From Pseudomonadota bacterium (lineage in GTDB: Bacteria; Myxococcota_A; Polyangia; Polyangiales; Polyangiaceae), in NCBI GenBank assembly GCA_023431345.1, contig JAEYWK010000013.1:1-31369 (forward strand): a stretch of 31,369 nucleotides of DNA. Direction: 5' to 3'. Below the pieces are notes generated by a model. It was given only the letters and a program-made list of their open reading frames with translations. It ran no database searches and was not told the DNA's origin. The position numbers were made by a program, and so were the translations under genes. Numbering within the stretch: position 1 is the stretch's first letter; the number at the start of each line of letters is the position of its first letter. Positions 23,231 to 31,232 of this stretch are shown piece after piece.

Positions 23231-24316
23231 GTGCGGTTCAACGACCTGAAGCTCGCTCACGCCCGCTACGCCGCCGCGATCGAGCGACGCATGCAAGCCG
23301 TCTTGGCTCATGCGCAGTTCATCATGGGGCCCGAGGTGTTCGAGCTCGAGCTCGCGCTACGCGAGGTGGTCGGGGCCAGGCACGCCGTGAGCGTCGGCAA
23401 CGGCACCCAAGCGCTCGAGCTTTCGCTACGTGCGCTCGGAGTTGGACAGGGTGACGAGGTCATCACGCCGGCGTTCAGCTGGATCAGCTCGGCCGAAGTG
23501 GTGTGCCTCGTTGGCGCCAAGCCCGTCTTCATCGACATCGAGCCAGCCGGCTTCACGCTCGATGCAGAGCTGCTGGAGCGCGCCATCACCCCCCGCACGC
23601 GCGCGATCATCGGAGTGAGCTTGTTCGGACAGGCCGCCAATTTCGAGGCGATTACCGCCATCGCGAGCGCTCACGGCCTGAGCGTGATCGAAGACGGCGC
23701 GCAGAGCTTCGGCGCCACCAGGCGGGGCAGCGCCAGCGGCTCGCTCACGCGCATCGGTTGCACGAGCTTCTTTCCTTCCAAGCCGCTCGGCTGCTACGGC
23801 GACGGCGGCGCCATCTTCACGAGCGACGACGAGCTGGCGGAGCGCTTGCGCGCGCTCCGCGCCCACGGCTCGACGGATCGCGTCGAGCACCGCTTGGTCG
23901 GCACGAACGCGCGACTCGACACACTGCAGGCCGCGGTCCTGCTCGCCAAGCTCCCCCACTACGCGGCCGATCTCGCGGCGCGCGCGCGCTTGGCCGAGCG
24001 CTACTCACGAGCGCTCAGCGGGACCTTCGAGGTACCGGGCGTGCTGCCCGGCAACACCCACGTCTACGCGCAGTACACGCTGCGCCACCCGCGCCGCGAC
24101 GCCCTCGCCGAAGGGCTCGCCGCGCGCGGCGTTCCCACGCAGGTGCATTACCGCCGCGGCTTGCACCAGCAGCCCGTCTTCGGCGCCCGCGCCCTGACTC
24201 TGCCCCAGACCGAGAAGGCGGCGCGTGAAGTGCTGAGCCTGCCGCTCTACGTGGGGCTCTCCGATGCCGATCAAGACCGGGTGATCGAGGCGCTGCTGGA
24301 GCTCGCTGGCGCTTAG
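23231..24316 (+). CDS. wlbC: DegT-family aminotransferase, probable WlbC/WbpE
   Basis: A 361-aa PLP enzyme. The PLP lysine is K184 in SFFPSKPLGCYGDGGA, a form characteristic of WlbC/WbpE-type aminotransferases, which convert UDP-3-keto-GlcNAcA to UDP-3-amino-GlcNAcA with glutamate. Other motifs: MRFNDLKLAH, GNGTQALELSLRAL, DEVITPAFSWISSAE, SVIEDGAQSFGA and VGTNARLDTLQAAVLL. The GTG start is three bases after the WlbA-WlbB fusion, matching its middle position in the pathway. It differs from the perosamine-type aminotransferase at 8267-9394 mainly in the PLP-lysine region. Substrate assignment comes from motif plus neighbour. Confidence 0.92.
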   Translation: MRFNDLKLAHARYAAAIERRMQAVLAHAQFIMGPEVFELELALREVVGARHAVSVGNGTQALELSLRALGVGQGDEVITPAFSWISSAEVVCLVGAKPVFIDIEPAGFTLDAELLERAITPRTRAIIGVSLFGQAANFEAITAIASAHGLSVIEDGAQSFGATRRGSASGSLTRIGCTSFFPSKPLGCYGDGGAIFTSDDELAERLRALRAHGSTDRVEHRLVGTNARLDTLQAAVLLAKLPHYAADLAARARLAERYSRALSGTFEVPGVLPGNTHVYAQYTLRHPRRDALAEGLAARGVPTQVHYRRGLHQQPVFGARALTLPQTEKAAREVLSLPLYVGLSDADQDRVIEALLELAGA

Positions 24317-24354
24317 GGAGCGCTTAGGGCGAGCTCGAGGACGAGGGAGCTCGC
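24309..24354. repeat. Tandem 11-bp repeat followed by an 8-bp hairpin between convergent genes
   Basis: GCGCTTAGGG occurs at 24309-24318 and again at 24320-24329, so the aminotransferase stop codon (24314-24316) is duplicated just downstream. It runs into an inverted repeat, 24329-24336 (GCGAGCTC) against 24347-24354 (GAGCTCGC), with a 10-nt loop. The hairpin lies between a plus gene ending 24316 and a minus gene ending 24401 and could be a weak terminator, but it has almost no T tail. Confidence 0.45.
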
Positions 24355-24400
24355 TTCGTGGCTCGGCAGCGGCCGCCATCCGCCGCCTCGGCCCTCGCGC

Positions 24401-26770
24401 TCAGCGACGTCGCAGGTAAAGCTCGTCGCCGTCCCACGACTCGACCGACTCGAACAGCGCGAGCTCCGTCTCCCCGAGGCCCTTCGGGCGGCGGCGGGCG
24501 AGGAGGGCCTGGACATCGCCGATCACGTCTCGAGCCTCCGAAAGCGGCAGGCGCGGGCGCGGACGCGGGCTGAAGCGCTCGGGTCCGCGGGGGTCGAAGT
24601 CCAGCTGCTCGACCGCGTAGACGCCGTCTTTGACGCCGCGCAGGCCGGAGCAGACGACGAGATACGGTCGCGCGCGCGGAGGTGGGGTTGGGGGGAGCTC
24701 CGCCAACCATAAGCGACCAATTCGACGAGGCTTCTCCGCGTAATGGAACAGATCCGTGAACAAGACGGTGTTGTTCCAGCGCTCCGGCCTGCGCTGGCCT
24801 TTGGGCAGCAGCAAGTGCGTGACACCGCGTGATTTGACGAGATCGTAGAGCTGGCGCGTGTCTTCGAGGTGAGCGTAGCTGATGTAATCTTGCGCGGCGC
24901 GGACATCGCTGAGCACGAGCCGGTCCAGCCCGAGCAGGCTCTTGTAGTTGCGCGCCAGGATCACCGCGTCTTTTGGGGTAGCGCGCGTCACCTGCGCTTG
25001 CGTGCCGCGCGCCGCGAGCCGCCCTTCGTGCTTGCCGTCGTAGCCCTCCGCTACGATGTCGAGCGCCGCGTCCAGCTGCTTCCGGCCGTAGTAGAGCATC
25101 GCGTCCCCGCCCCACACCAGCTGGAGGGCGACGAGCGGAACGAGGCCGAGGCGAGCTGGCCAGGCCAGCTCCCAAACGCCGACCATCAACGCCAGCGTCG
25201 TGCCGATGCACAAGTCGTGAAAGGCCAGCAGGTAACGATCGTTCGGCGCCGTGTTGGCCCACAGCAGGAACGCGACGATCGTGATCCCCGTCACCAGACC
25301 GAAGCGGCGCCGAGTGGGCAGCAGCAGCGCGCACGGCAGCAGCAGGGAGAACAGCGACCCCATGTAGGGCCGGTGCTTGGTCAGGTTCCGGTTCGCCGTC
25401 TCGAGCGAGTAGGTGAACACCTTCTTGAACGCCCACAGCTGGCGCTCGACCCCGCGCACCCTAGGCTCGAAAGCTTCGCGGATTGGGGTCTCCGTGTAAA
25501 AGCCGGGCTGCTTCTTGGGGAAGCTGGATTTGAAGACCTTCTGCGCGAAAGGGTACAGCGGGTTGCCGTAGAAGACGGCGTTCTTACCGAAATGAGCCGC
25601 GCTGACCAACGTGAACGCGAGCGTGAGCGCGCCCACGCCGCGCAGCAGCAGGCGCCACGACACGTCGGCAGACGTGAGCCCCCCTCGGCGCTGACGCCAC
25701 GCGCCGCGCGCGCACAGAAAAGCCAGCCTGCCCGCTACCATCAGCCCGACCGCCACGAACAGGTAGACCCCCTGGTACTTCACGAGCACGTGCCCGCCGA
25801 GGGCGATACCGAGGAGCAAGCACCAGCGAACGTCGAAGGCCTGCAGGGCGCGCGCCGTGGCCAGGAAGATGGGCACGGCGAAGAAACCGAGGAAGTGATC
25901 GGCCGAGCCGCCGATGGCTTGGTCGTAGACGAAGATGGAGGGGAAAAGGAAGAACCCTGCCCACAGCCCACGAACGTCGCGTCCCCCGAGCAAGAAGCGC
26001 GCGAGCGTCGCGCCGCCGACGACGCGCCACACCACGATCCCAAATTCGAGGTGGAGCGACAGCATCCAGTGCTGTGATGCGCCGCCGACTCCGGGAGCGA
26101 GCAGCGCCCAGGTGTGCAGCATGCTGGTGAGGTGCGGGTACGCCCGGTGATTCTCGCCGGGGAACGGCAGGATCCGCCCCTCGCGCGCGTAGTCTTGCGC
26201 GATCGGGAAATGGTACCACGAGGCGTCGAAGTTGATGGCGGAGACGTCGAGCGCCTCCAGGTACAAGAACACCAGCGCCGCTCCGCCGCCCAAGACGGCG
26301 AGCGTACCGAGCACGCGCTCGACGACCTTCGGCGCAGCGATGGCCGAGCGCCACGCGACGAGCTCACGCCACAGCGCCGCCCCATCTCGCGCGCCCAGCC
26401 CCAGCAGCAGTAGCGGCAAGCCGAGCGCGACGGCGGGCTTGAACAACCTCGCAAATCCGAGCACGTACAGCGCGAGCACGAACCCTACGAGGCCCAGCAT
26501 CATCGACGCCAAGAGCCGCTCCAGCGCCGGCAGCTCGCGTTCTCCCAGCAGGCGCCGCAGAGCGAAGGCCCCGAAGGCCACGCAGCTGGCGTTGAACAGC
26601 AGCGCGTAGCCCCAAATCGGAGCGAGGCGCCAGACCAACCACTCGGAGACGGGGTAGGCCTCGTCCAGCCGCCGCCCCAGCAGGTAGACGCCCGCGCCGC
26701 ACACGAGCGTCGCGGCTACGGCGGCCAGCAGGCGCTGGACGCGAGGCGAGGAGACGAGCCGCGAGATCAT
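24401..26770 (-). CDS. Large GT-C-like integral membrane protein, 789 aa
   Basis: The first ~580 residues contain at least a dozen hydrophobic helices; the last ~200 are soluble and probably extracytoplasmic. The first long outer loop has NFDASWYHFPIAQDYAREG and PFPGENHRAYPHLTSML, an aspartate-containing loop of the kind that carries the catalytic acid in GT-C glycosyltransferases. Middle helices are followed by KNAVFYGNPLYPFAQKVF, a pattern I associate with large uncharacterised GT-C-like proteins of planctomycetes and myxobacteria. ATG 26770 is chosen; the same frame is open to 27289 but that part is antisense to the next gene. It shares only its fold class with the other GT-C genes here. 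Enzymatic activity is inferred, not shown. Confidence 0.85.
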   Translation of the reverse strand: MISRLVSSPRVQRLLAAVAATLVCGAGVYLLGRRLDEAYPVSEWLVWRLAPIWGYALLFNASCVAFGAFALRRLLGERELPALERLLASMMLGLVGFVLALYVLGFARLFKPAVALGLPLLLLGLGARDGAALWRELVAWRSAIAAPKVVERVLGTLAVLGGGAALVFLYLEALDVSAINFDASWYHFPIAQDYAREGRILPFPGENHRAYPHLTSMLHTWALLAPGVGGASQHWMLSLHLEFGIVVWRVVGGATLARFLLGGRDVRGLWAGFFLFPSIFVYDQAIGGSADHFLGFFAVPIFLATARALQAFDVRWCLLLGIALGGHVLVKYQGVYLFVAVGLMVAGRLAFLCARGAWRQRRGGLTSADVSWRLLLRGVGALTLAFTLVSAAHFGKNAVFYGNPLYPFAQKVFKSSFPKKQPGFYTETPIREAFEPRVRGVERQLWAFKKVFTYSLETANRNLTKHRPYMGSLFSLLLPCALLLPTRRRFGLVTGITIVAFLLWANTAPNDRYLLAFHDLCIGTTLALMVGVWELAWPARLGLVPLVALQLVWGGDAMLYYGRKQLDAALDIVAEGYDGKHEGRLAARGTQAQVTRATPKDAVILARNYKSLLGLDRLVLSDVRAAQDYISYAHLEDTRQLYDLVKSRGVTHLLLPKGQRRPERWNNTVLFTDLFHYAEKPRRIGRLWLAELPPTPPPRARPYLVVCSGLRGVKDGVYAVEQLDFDPRGPERFSPRPRPRLPLSEARDVIGDVQALLARRRPKGLGETELALFESVESWDGDELYLRRR

Positions 26771-26836
26771 GAACCGAGAGTGAAGCGCGCGCAGCCTAGA
26801 CAAAATGCCGGTAAGGAGCCAGCATCCGCCGCTGAA

Positions 26837-28450
26837 ATGCAGGCCTTCGCTAAGCGTTCTTGGCAGGCAGCGAAGTCCGCCCCCCCTGACGTGCGCCTGT
26901 ACTGGGCGGCGATGACGGCGACGCTCGCGCTGGGCGTGTTCCTGCGAGAAAATGGTTACTTGCTGCAGCGAATTTCGCTGTGGCTCGACGAGGCGCTGTG
27001 GGCGCCGCGCTTCGTGAGCTGGCCACTGCTGTCGCTCGGTATCAGGCCGATAGGTTTCGTCTGGCTCACCCGCCTCTTGGTCTCGACGTTTGGCGCGACC
27101 GAGGCCTGGCTTCGCTTCCTGCCGAACGTCGCTGCCCTCGCCGCGCTCGGCCTGATGCCGTACGTGGCGTCCCGCCTGCTGAGCTCGCGCGTCCTGCGCC
27201 TGCTGCTCGTCTTGCTCTTCGCGATCCACCCCGCCTTGGTCGACTTCGCGAACGAGTTCAAGCCGTACTCGTTCGAGGTGCTCGTGCACCTGCTGCCGAT
27301 CGCGCTCTATTTACGCTTCGAGCAGACCGGCAATCGCCGAGTCTTGCTCGGCCTGCTCGCCTACCTGCCGCTCTCGTTCTTGTTCGCCTACAACATGGCG
27401 TTCGCGTTCCCCGGCCTGCTCCTGCTCGCTTTGAGAGCCGCGTGGCGCGGGACCGAGCGCCGCAAGCTGGTGACAGCGACGCTGCTGTCGGGAGCGCTCT
27501 GCGCGATCGTGGCGGGCGGCATCTACCAGCTTGCCCTGTCCAAGATCACCCGTGAGGAGCGGGCCGAAAATTACTGGGGCAAGAAGTACGACGTCTTCTA
27601 CCGGGTGAGCGAGGAGCAGAGCCGTGTCGACTGGACCCTCGAGAAGTGCGGAGATTTTGCGGCGCTGATCGGACAACGCCGCAACCTGTGGCAGCCCTAC
27701 GGAGAGCTGCCCGCGCGCGCCGCCGCCGAGCTCGGCTCGATCGATCGCTGGCTGTGGATCGGCCTATCCCTTGCGGGCCTGGCCGCTCTCGGACGGAGCC
27801 GTCGCCCGCACCTGCTGCTGTTCGCCGCGCCCGTGGCGGTTCTGGCGCTGGTGAACGCGCTCGGTAAATGGCCGTTCGGCGCGTTCCGCACCAACATGTT
27901 CATGAGCGTGTATTTGTTTCCGCTGCCGCTGCTCGGCCTCCAGCTGCTGGCGGGAGCCAGCAAACTGCGCGAGCGGGCGCTGGTAGGAGCGGTGCTGCTC
28001 ACCTGCGTCGTGCCGGGGTTTCTGTTCGGCTTCGATTGGCACGGCCACAAACGAACTTGGACGCGAGATCACTACGGGCGCGAGGTGCTCGAGAAGCTCT
28101 TCGAGCTGCGCAGCGCGCAGCTGCGCGAGCGCCCGGACGCCCCGCGTGCTCGGCTCGTACTCGACTTGCACAGCTACGAGACCCACTCCTATTACCTGGA
28201 CACCCACCCCGTCGTCGGCCCGCGCTACCGCGAGTTCTTTCGCGAAAACTTCGCCGTCGACGAGGTCGGCTCGAATTCGCTGGTGTCACGCGTGCAGCAG
28301 CGCCTGCGCGGTCGCGAGCCGGTCTGGGTGGTCGCCTCCAAAGACAGCGCCGCAGATGCGCTCGAGGAGTTCGCCAAGAGCAAGGCGCGTGTCTTGAAGG
28401 AGGTGCGCGTGCACGACGAGCACCTGATCCTGCTGCTTGACAAGAACTGA
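26837..28450 (+). CDS. GT39-like membrane glycosyltransferase, paralogue 1 of a pair
   Basis: A 537-aa protein with about ten membrane helices. The first outer loop has the acidic motif ISLWLDEALWAPR, the position of the catalytic acid in PMT/ArnT-type GT-C enzymes, followed by IRPIGFVWLTRLL. A loop with LVDFANEFKPYSFEVLVHLL and a C-terminal soluble part (HKRTWTRDHYGREVLEKL) are shared with the gene at 29610. ATG 26837 is preferred to GTG 26780 because it gives the same N-terminal length as the paralogue; an AAGGAG stands 18 bases upstream, which is far for a standard site. It is divergent from the 789-aa gene and ends in a terminator. Likely donor: a polyprenyl-phosphate sugar. Confidence 0.88.
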   Translation: MQAFAKRSWQAAKSAPPDVRLYWAAMTATLALGVFLRENGYLLQRISLWLDEALWAPRFVSWPLLSLGIRPIGFVWLTRLLVSTFGATEAWLRFLPNVAALAALGLMPYVASRLLSSRVLRLLLVLLFAIHPALVDFANEFKPYSFEVLVHLLPIALYLRFEQTGNRRVLLGLLAYLPLSFLFAYNMAFAFPGLLLLALRAAWRGTERRKLVTATLLSGALCAIVAGGIYQLALSKITREERAENYWGKKYDVFYRVSEEQSRVDWTLEKCGDFAALIGQRRNLWQPYGELPARAAAELGSIDRWLWIGLSLAGLAALGRSRRPHLLLFAAPVAVLALVNALGKWPFGAFRTNMFMSVYLFPLPLLGLQLLAGASKLRERALVGAVLLTCVVPGFLFGFDWHGHKRTWTRDHYGREVLEKLFELRSAQLRERPDAPRARLVLDLHSYETHSYYLDTHPVVGPRYREFFRENFAVDEVGSNSLVSRVQQRLRGREPVWVVASKDSAADALEEFAKSKARVLKEVRVHDEHLILLLDKN

Positions 28451-28471
28451 CCGCCCGGTTTCGGCGGTTTT
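28450..28471 (+). terminator. Rho-independent terminator
   Basis: The stem ACCGCC (28450-28455) pairs with GGCGGT (28463-28468) around the loop CGGTTTC and is followed by T residues to 28471. It begins at the last base of the stop codon of the GT-C gene, so that gene probably ends a transcript here and the next GT2 gene, 124 bp further on, would have its own promoter or depend on read-through. Confidence 0.6.
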
Positions 28472-28573
28472 GCGCGGGCAACCAGGCGCGCGGCCGGGCA
28501 ATTTGCTGCGCCGATTGCGGGTCGCTAGAACCCCTGCTACGAGCCTGCGCAGTCGCTTTCCCGTGGGTAGGTC

Positions 28574-29596
28574 GTGAAGCTCATCATCCAGATCCCTTGT
28601 CTCAACGAGCGCCAAACGCTACCCGAGACCATCGCCGATCTGCCGCGTAGCATTCCCGGCGTCGACGAGATTGAAGTCCTGATCATCGACGATGGCAGCA
28701 CCGACGGCACGGCCGAGCGGGCCGCCGAGCTGGGAGTGCACCACATCGTGCGATTCCCGCACAATCGCGGGCTGGCCCGTGCCTTCGTCGCGGGCGTCGA
28801 CGCCGCGGTCCGGCTCGGAGCCGACATCGTGGTCAACACCGACGCCGACAACCAGTATCGGGGCGCGGACATCGCGCTCTTGGTCGAGCCGATCTTGGCC
28901 GGCCGCGCGGAGCTCGTGATAGGCGATCGTCAGACCGATCGCATCGCGCATTTCTCCCCGATCAAGAAGACGCTGCAGCGCTGGGGCTCGGGGGTGGTGA
29001 GGCGGCTGTCCGCAACACGCGTGAGTGATTCGCCGAGCGGGTTCCGCGCCATCAGCCGCAAGGCCGCGCTGCTGCTGTTCGTACACAACCGCTTCACGTA
29101 CACGCTCGAAACCGTGATTCAGGCGGGTCGCGCTGGCATGGCGATCGAGAACGTGAAGATCAGCACCAACGACAAAACGCGCGAGTCGCGTTTGTTCAAG
29201 TCGATCCCCGACTACCTGAAGAAGGCAGGCGGCGTGATGCTGCGGGCCTACGCCATGTACCAGCCGGTGCAGGTCTTCTCGCGCATCGCGCTGGCCTTCT
29301 TGCTGATAGGTCTCGTTACATGGGGCCGGTTCCTCTACTTCTACCTGAGCCGGGGGTCGGCGTCGGGGCACGTGCAATCGCTCTTGATCGGCACGGGGTC
29401 GATCCTGATCGCGTTTCTGGTGGGCCTCGTCGCGATGCTGGCCGAGCTGCTGGCGGCGAACCGTCGGCTCCTCGAGGATTTGCTGGTGCGTTTGCGCCGG
29501 CTCGAGAGTCGTGAGCCCCTCGCCCGCGAACAGCTCTTGATCGAGGGCATTCGCAGCACCAGCCACGCGCCATGGAAGGCGTCGCCGCCGGCTTGA
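28574..29596 (+). CDS. Family 2 glycosyltransferase, DPM1-like, with two C-terminal membrane helices
   Basis: A 340-aa GT-A enzyme. It opens MKLIIQIPCLNERQTLPETI, with VLIIDDGSTDGTAE, the metal-binding NTDADNQYRGADI, RGLARAFVAGVDAA and SDSPSGFRAISRKAAL. Two helices (about 235-258 and 272-294) and a charged, helical tail follow. Relatives of this layout attach a sugar to undecaprenyl phosphate or extend a lipid-linked sugar on the cytoplasmic side. It lies between the two GT39-like paralogues and 13 bp before the second, pointing to a donor-making role for one or both. Start GTG 28574 follows GGTAGG closely. It differs strongly from the GT2 at 14584. Confidence 0.91.
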   Translation: MKLIIQIPCLNERQTLPETIADLPRSIPGVDEIEVLIIDDGSTDGTAERAAELGVHHIVRFPHNRGLARAFVAGVDAAVRLGADIVVNTDADNQYRGADIALLVEPILAGRAELVIGDRQTDRIAHFSPIKKTLQRWGSGVVRRLSATRVSDSPSGFRAISRKAALLLFVHNRFTYTLETVIQAGRAGMAIENVKISTNDKTRESRLFKSIPDYLKKAGGVMLRAYAMYQPVQVFSRIALAFLLIGLVTWGRFLYFYLSRGSASGHVQSLLIGTGSILIAFLVGLVAMLAELLAANRRLLEDLLVRLRRLESREPLAREQLLIEGIRSTSHAPWKASPPA

Positions 29597-29609
29597 AAGG
29601 TATCGCGTC

Positions 29610-31232
29610 TTGAAGGCCTGGACGATCAAGGGAGGATTCGAGCTCGGGGCGCTCGCCAAGGTGCGGGAGAGAGGCTTCGAGTTGGCGTCGGGGGCCATCC
29701 TGGTGTTCGGCCTCTGGCTCCGCATCAACGGCTGGCTCGGCCACCGAATTTCGTTCTGGTACGACGAGTCGATGTGGGCGATGCGTCTCCTCGAGAAGCC
29801 GCTCAAGGAGCTGAGCATCCGCCCGCTCGGCTTCATGTGGCTGACGCGCGTGTTCACCGACGCTTTCGGGCCGACAGAGGTTTGGTTTCGCCTGCTACCG
29901 GCGCTCGGCGCGCTGGCCTCGCTCGCGCTGTTCCCGTACGTGCTCTCTCAGCTCGTCCAGTCCAAATGGCTGAGGCTGCTGGGTCTGCTGCTGTTCGCGA
30001 TCCATCCGGGGCTCATCGATTACGCCAACGAGTTCAAGCCGTACTCGTGGGAGGTGTTCATGCACCTCGTGCCGATCGCGCTCTACTTGCGCTATCGGCA
30101 GACGAACGACGCGCGCTGGTTTTACGGGTTGCTCGCGTTCCTCCCCGCAGGCTTCTTGTTCGCCTACAATTTGGCGTTCGTGTATCCGGGCATGCTGCTG
30201 CTCTGCCTGTACTTGGCGTGGCGCTCCAGCGACAAGAAGAAGCTCGTCGTGTTGACTCTGGCGAGCGGCCTTCTGTGCGCCGGCACGGGCGCCGTCGTTT
30301 ACAAGCTCGCGCTGAGCAACGTCACGCAGGAGGAGAAGACCGAGAGTTACTGGGGCGGCAAGTACGGCGTCTTCTACGAGAAGTCGGATGAGCGCAGTCG
30401 CGTGGAGTGGACCCTCGAGAAGGTCAGCGACATGGCCGCATTCGTGGGTATCCGGCGCATACTCTGGCACCAATACGGTCACATGAAGGAGCGCGTGGCG
30501 CGTGAGCTCGGCAGCGCGGACCGCTTGTTCTGGATCGGCATGGTCGCAGCGGGCCTGGTAGGATTGTGGAAGACCCGACGCGACCTGCTGTGGGTGCTCG
30601 TCGCTCCACTGATCGTGGTCGTGCTCGGAAATTTCGTGGGCAAATGGCCGCTCGGCGCCTTCAGGACCAACTTGTTCATCGCCAGCTACGTCATCCCACT
30701 GGCGGTGCTCGGCTTTCAGTACCTAGCCACGAGCGAGCGCAGAGGCCACCTGCTCGCGGGTCTGGTCCTGACCGTGACGTTGATTCCGGGCTTCGCGTAC
30801 GGGTTCGACCTGGACGGACACAAGCGTATCTTCACGCGTGACCATTACCAGCGACAGATCATGGCCAAGCTGGAGAGCTACCGGAAGGAGCAACTCGCGG
30901 CGGAGCCGGGCCAGAAGCGGCTGCCGCTGCTGCTCGAGCCGCACACGTACTCTCCCTACGCCTACTACACGCGCCACCACCCACAGCTGAAAGCCCAGTA
31001 CGAGCGCTTCTTCGCGGAGAACTTCGCGGTCAGCAAGGTGAACCCGGGCACGCTGACCTCCGGGCTCAAGAAGCAGCTGCGACGCCACAAGCGCGGCATG
31101 TGGATCGTGAGCTCCGGGCGAGCGCAGCTCGATCGCGTCGAGAATGCGGCGGAGCGCTACGGCACCGTCGTCATCCGTGAGCGCATCGCGGATGAACACG
31201 TGATCCTGTTCCTGCAGCCCAAGCGCGATTGA
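29610..31232 (+). CDS. GT39-like membrane glycosyltransferase, paralogue 2 of a pair
   Basis: A 540-aa protein with about ten helices, collinear with 26837-28450 from end to end. The first outer loop reads ISFWYDESMWAMR (against ISLWLDEALWAPR), then IRPLGFMWLTRVF; IDYANEFKPYSWEVFMHLV and HKRIFTRDHYQRQIMAKL also match. A 21-base stretch encoding NEFKPYS is identical in the two genes (27251-27271 and 30027-30047). Start is TTG 29610 with GAAAGG nine bases upstream, 13 bp after the GT2 gene. The two copies keep the acidic pair, so both may be active, possibly with different sugars or acceptors. No terminator with a T tail is visible immediately downstream. Confidence 0.88.
   Translation: MKAWTIKGGFELGALAKVRERGFELASGAILVFGLWLRINGWLGHRISFWYDESMWAMRLLEKPLKELSIRPLGFMWLTRVFTDAFGPTEVWFRLLPALGALASLALFPYVLSQLVQSKWLRLLGLLLFAIHPGLIDYANEFKPYSWEVFMHLVPIALYLRYRQTNDARWFYGLLAFLPAGFLFAYNLAFVYPGMLLLCLYLAWRSSDKKKLVVLTLASGLLCAGTGAVVYKLALSNVTQEEKTESYWGGKYGVFYEKSDERSRVEWTLEKVSDMAAFVGIRRILWHQYGHMKERVARELGSADRLFWIGMVAAGLVGLWKTRRDLLWVLVAPLIVVVLGNFVGKWPLGAFRTNLFIASYVIPLAVLGFQYLATSERRGHLLAGLVLTVTLIPGFAYGFDLDGHKRIFTRDHYQRQIMAKLESYRKEQLAAEPGQKRLPLLLEPHTYSPYAYYTRHHPQLKAQYERFFAENFAVSKVNPGTLTSGLKKQLRRHKRGMWIVSSGRAQLDRVENAAERYGTVVIRERIADEHVILFLQPKRD

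Noticed and set aside
26771..27289. Upstream extension of the 789-aa membrane protein frame to 962 aa
   Set aside because: It is antisense to the GT39-like gene at 26837 and has the Arg/Gln/Glu-rich composition of a shadow frame.
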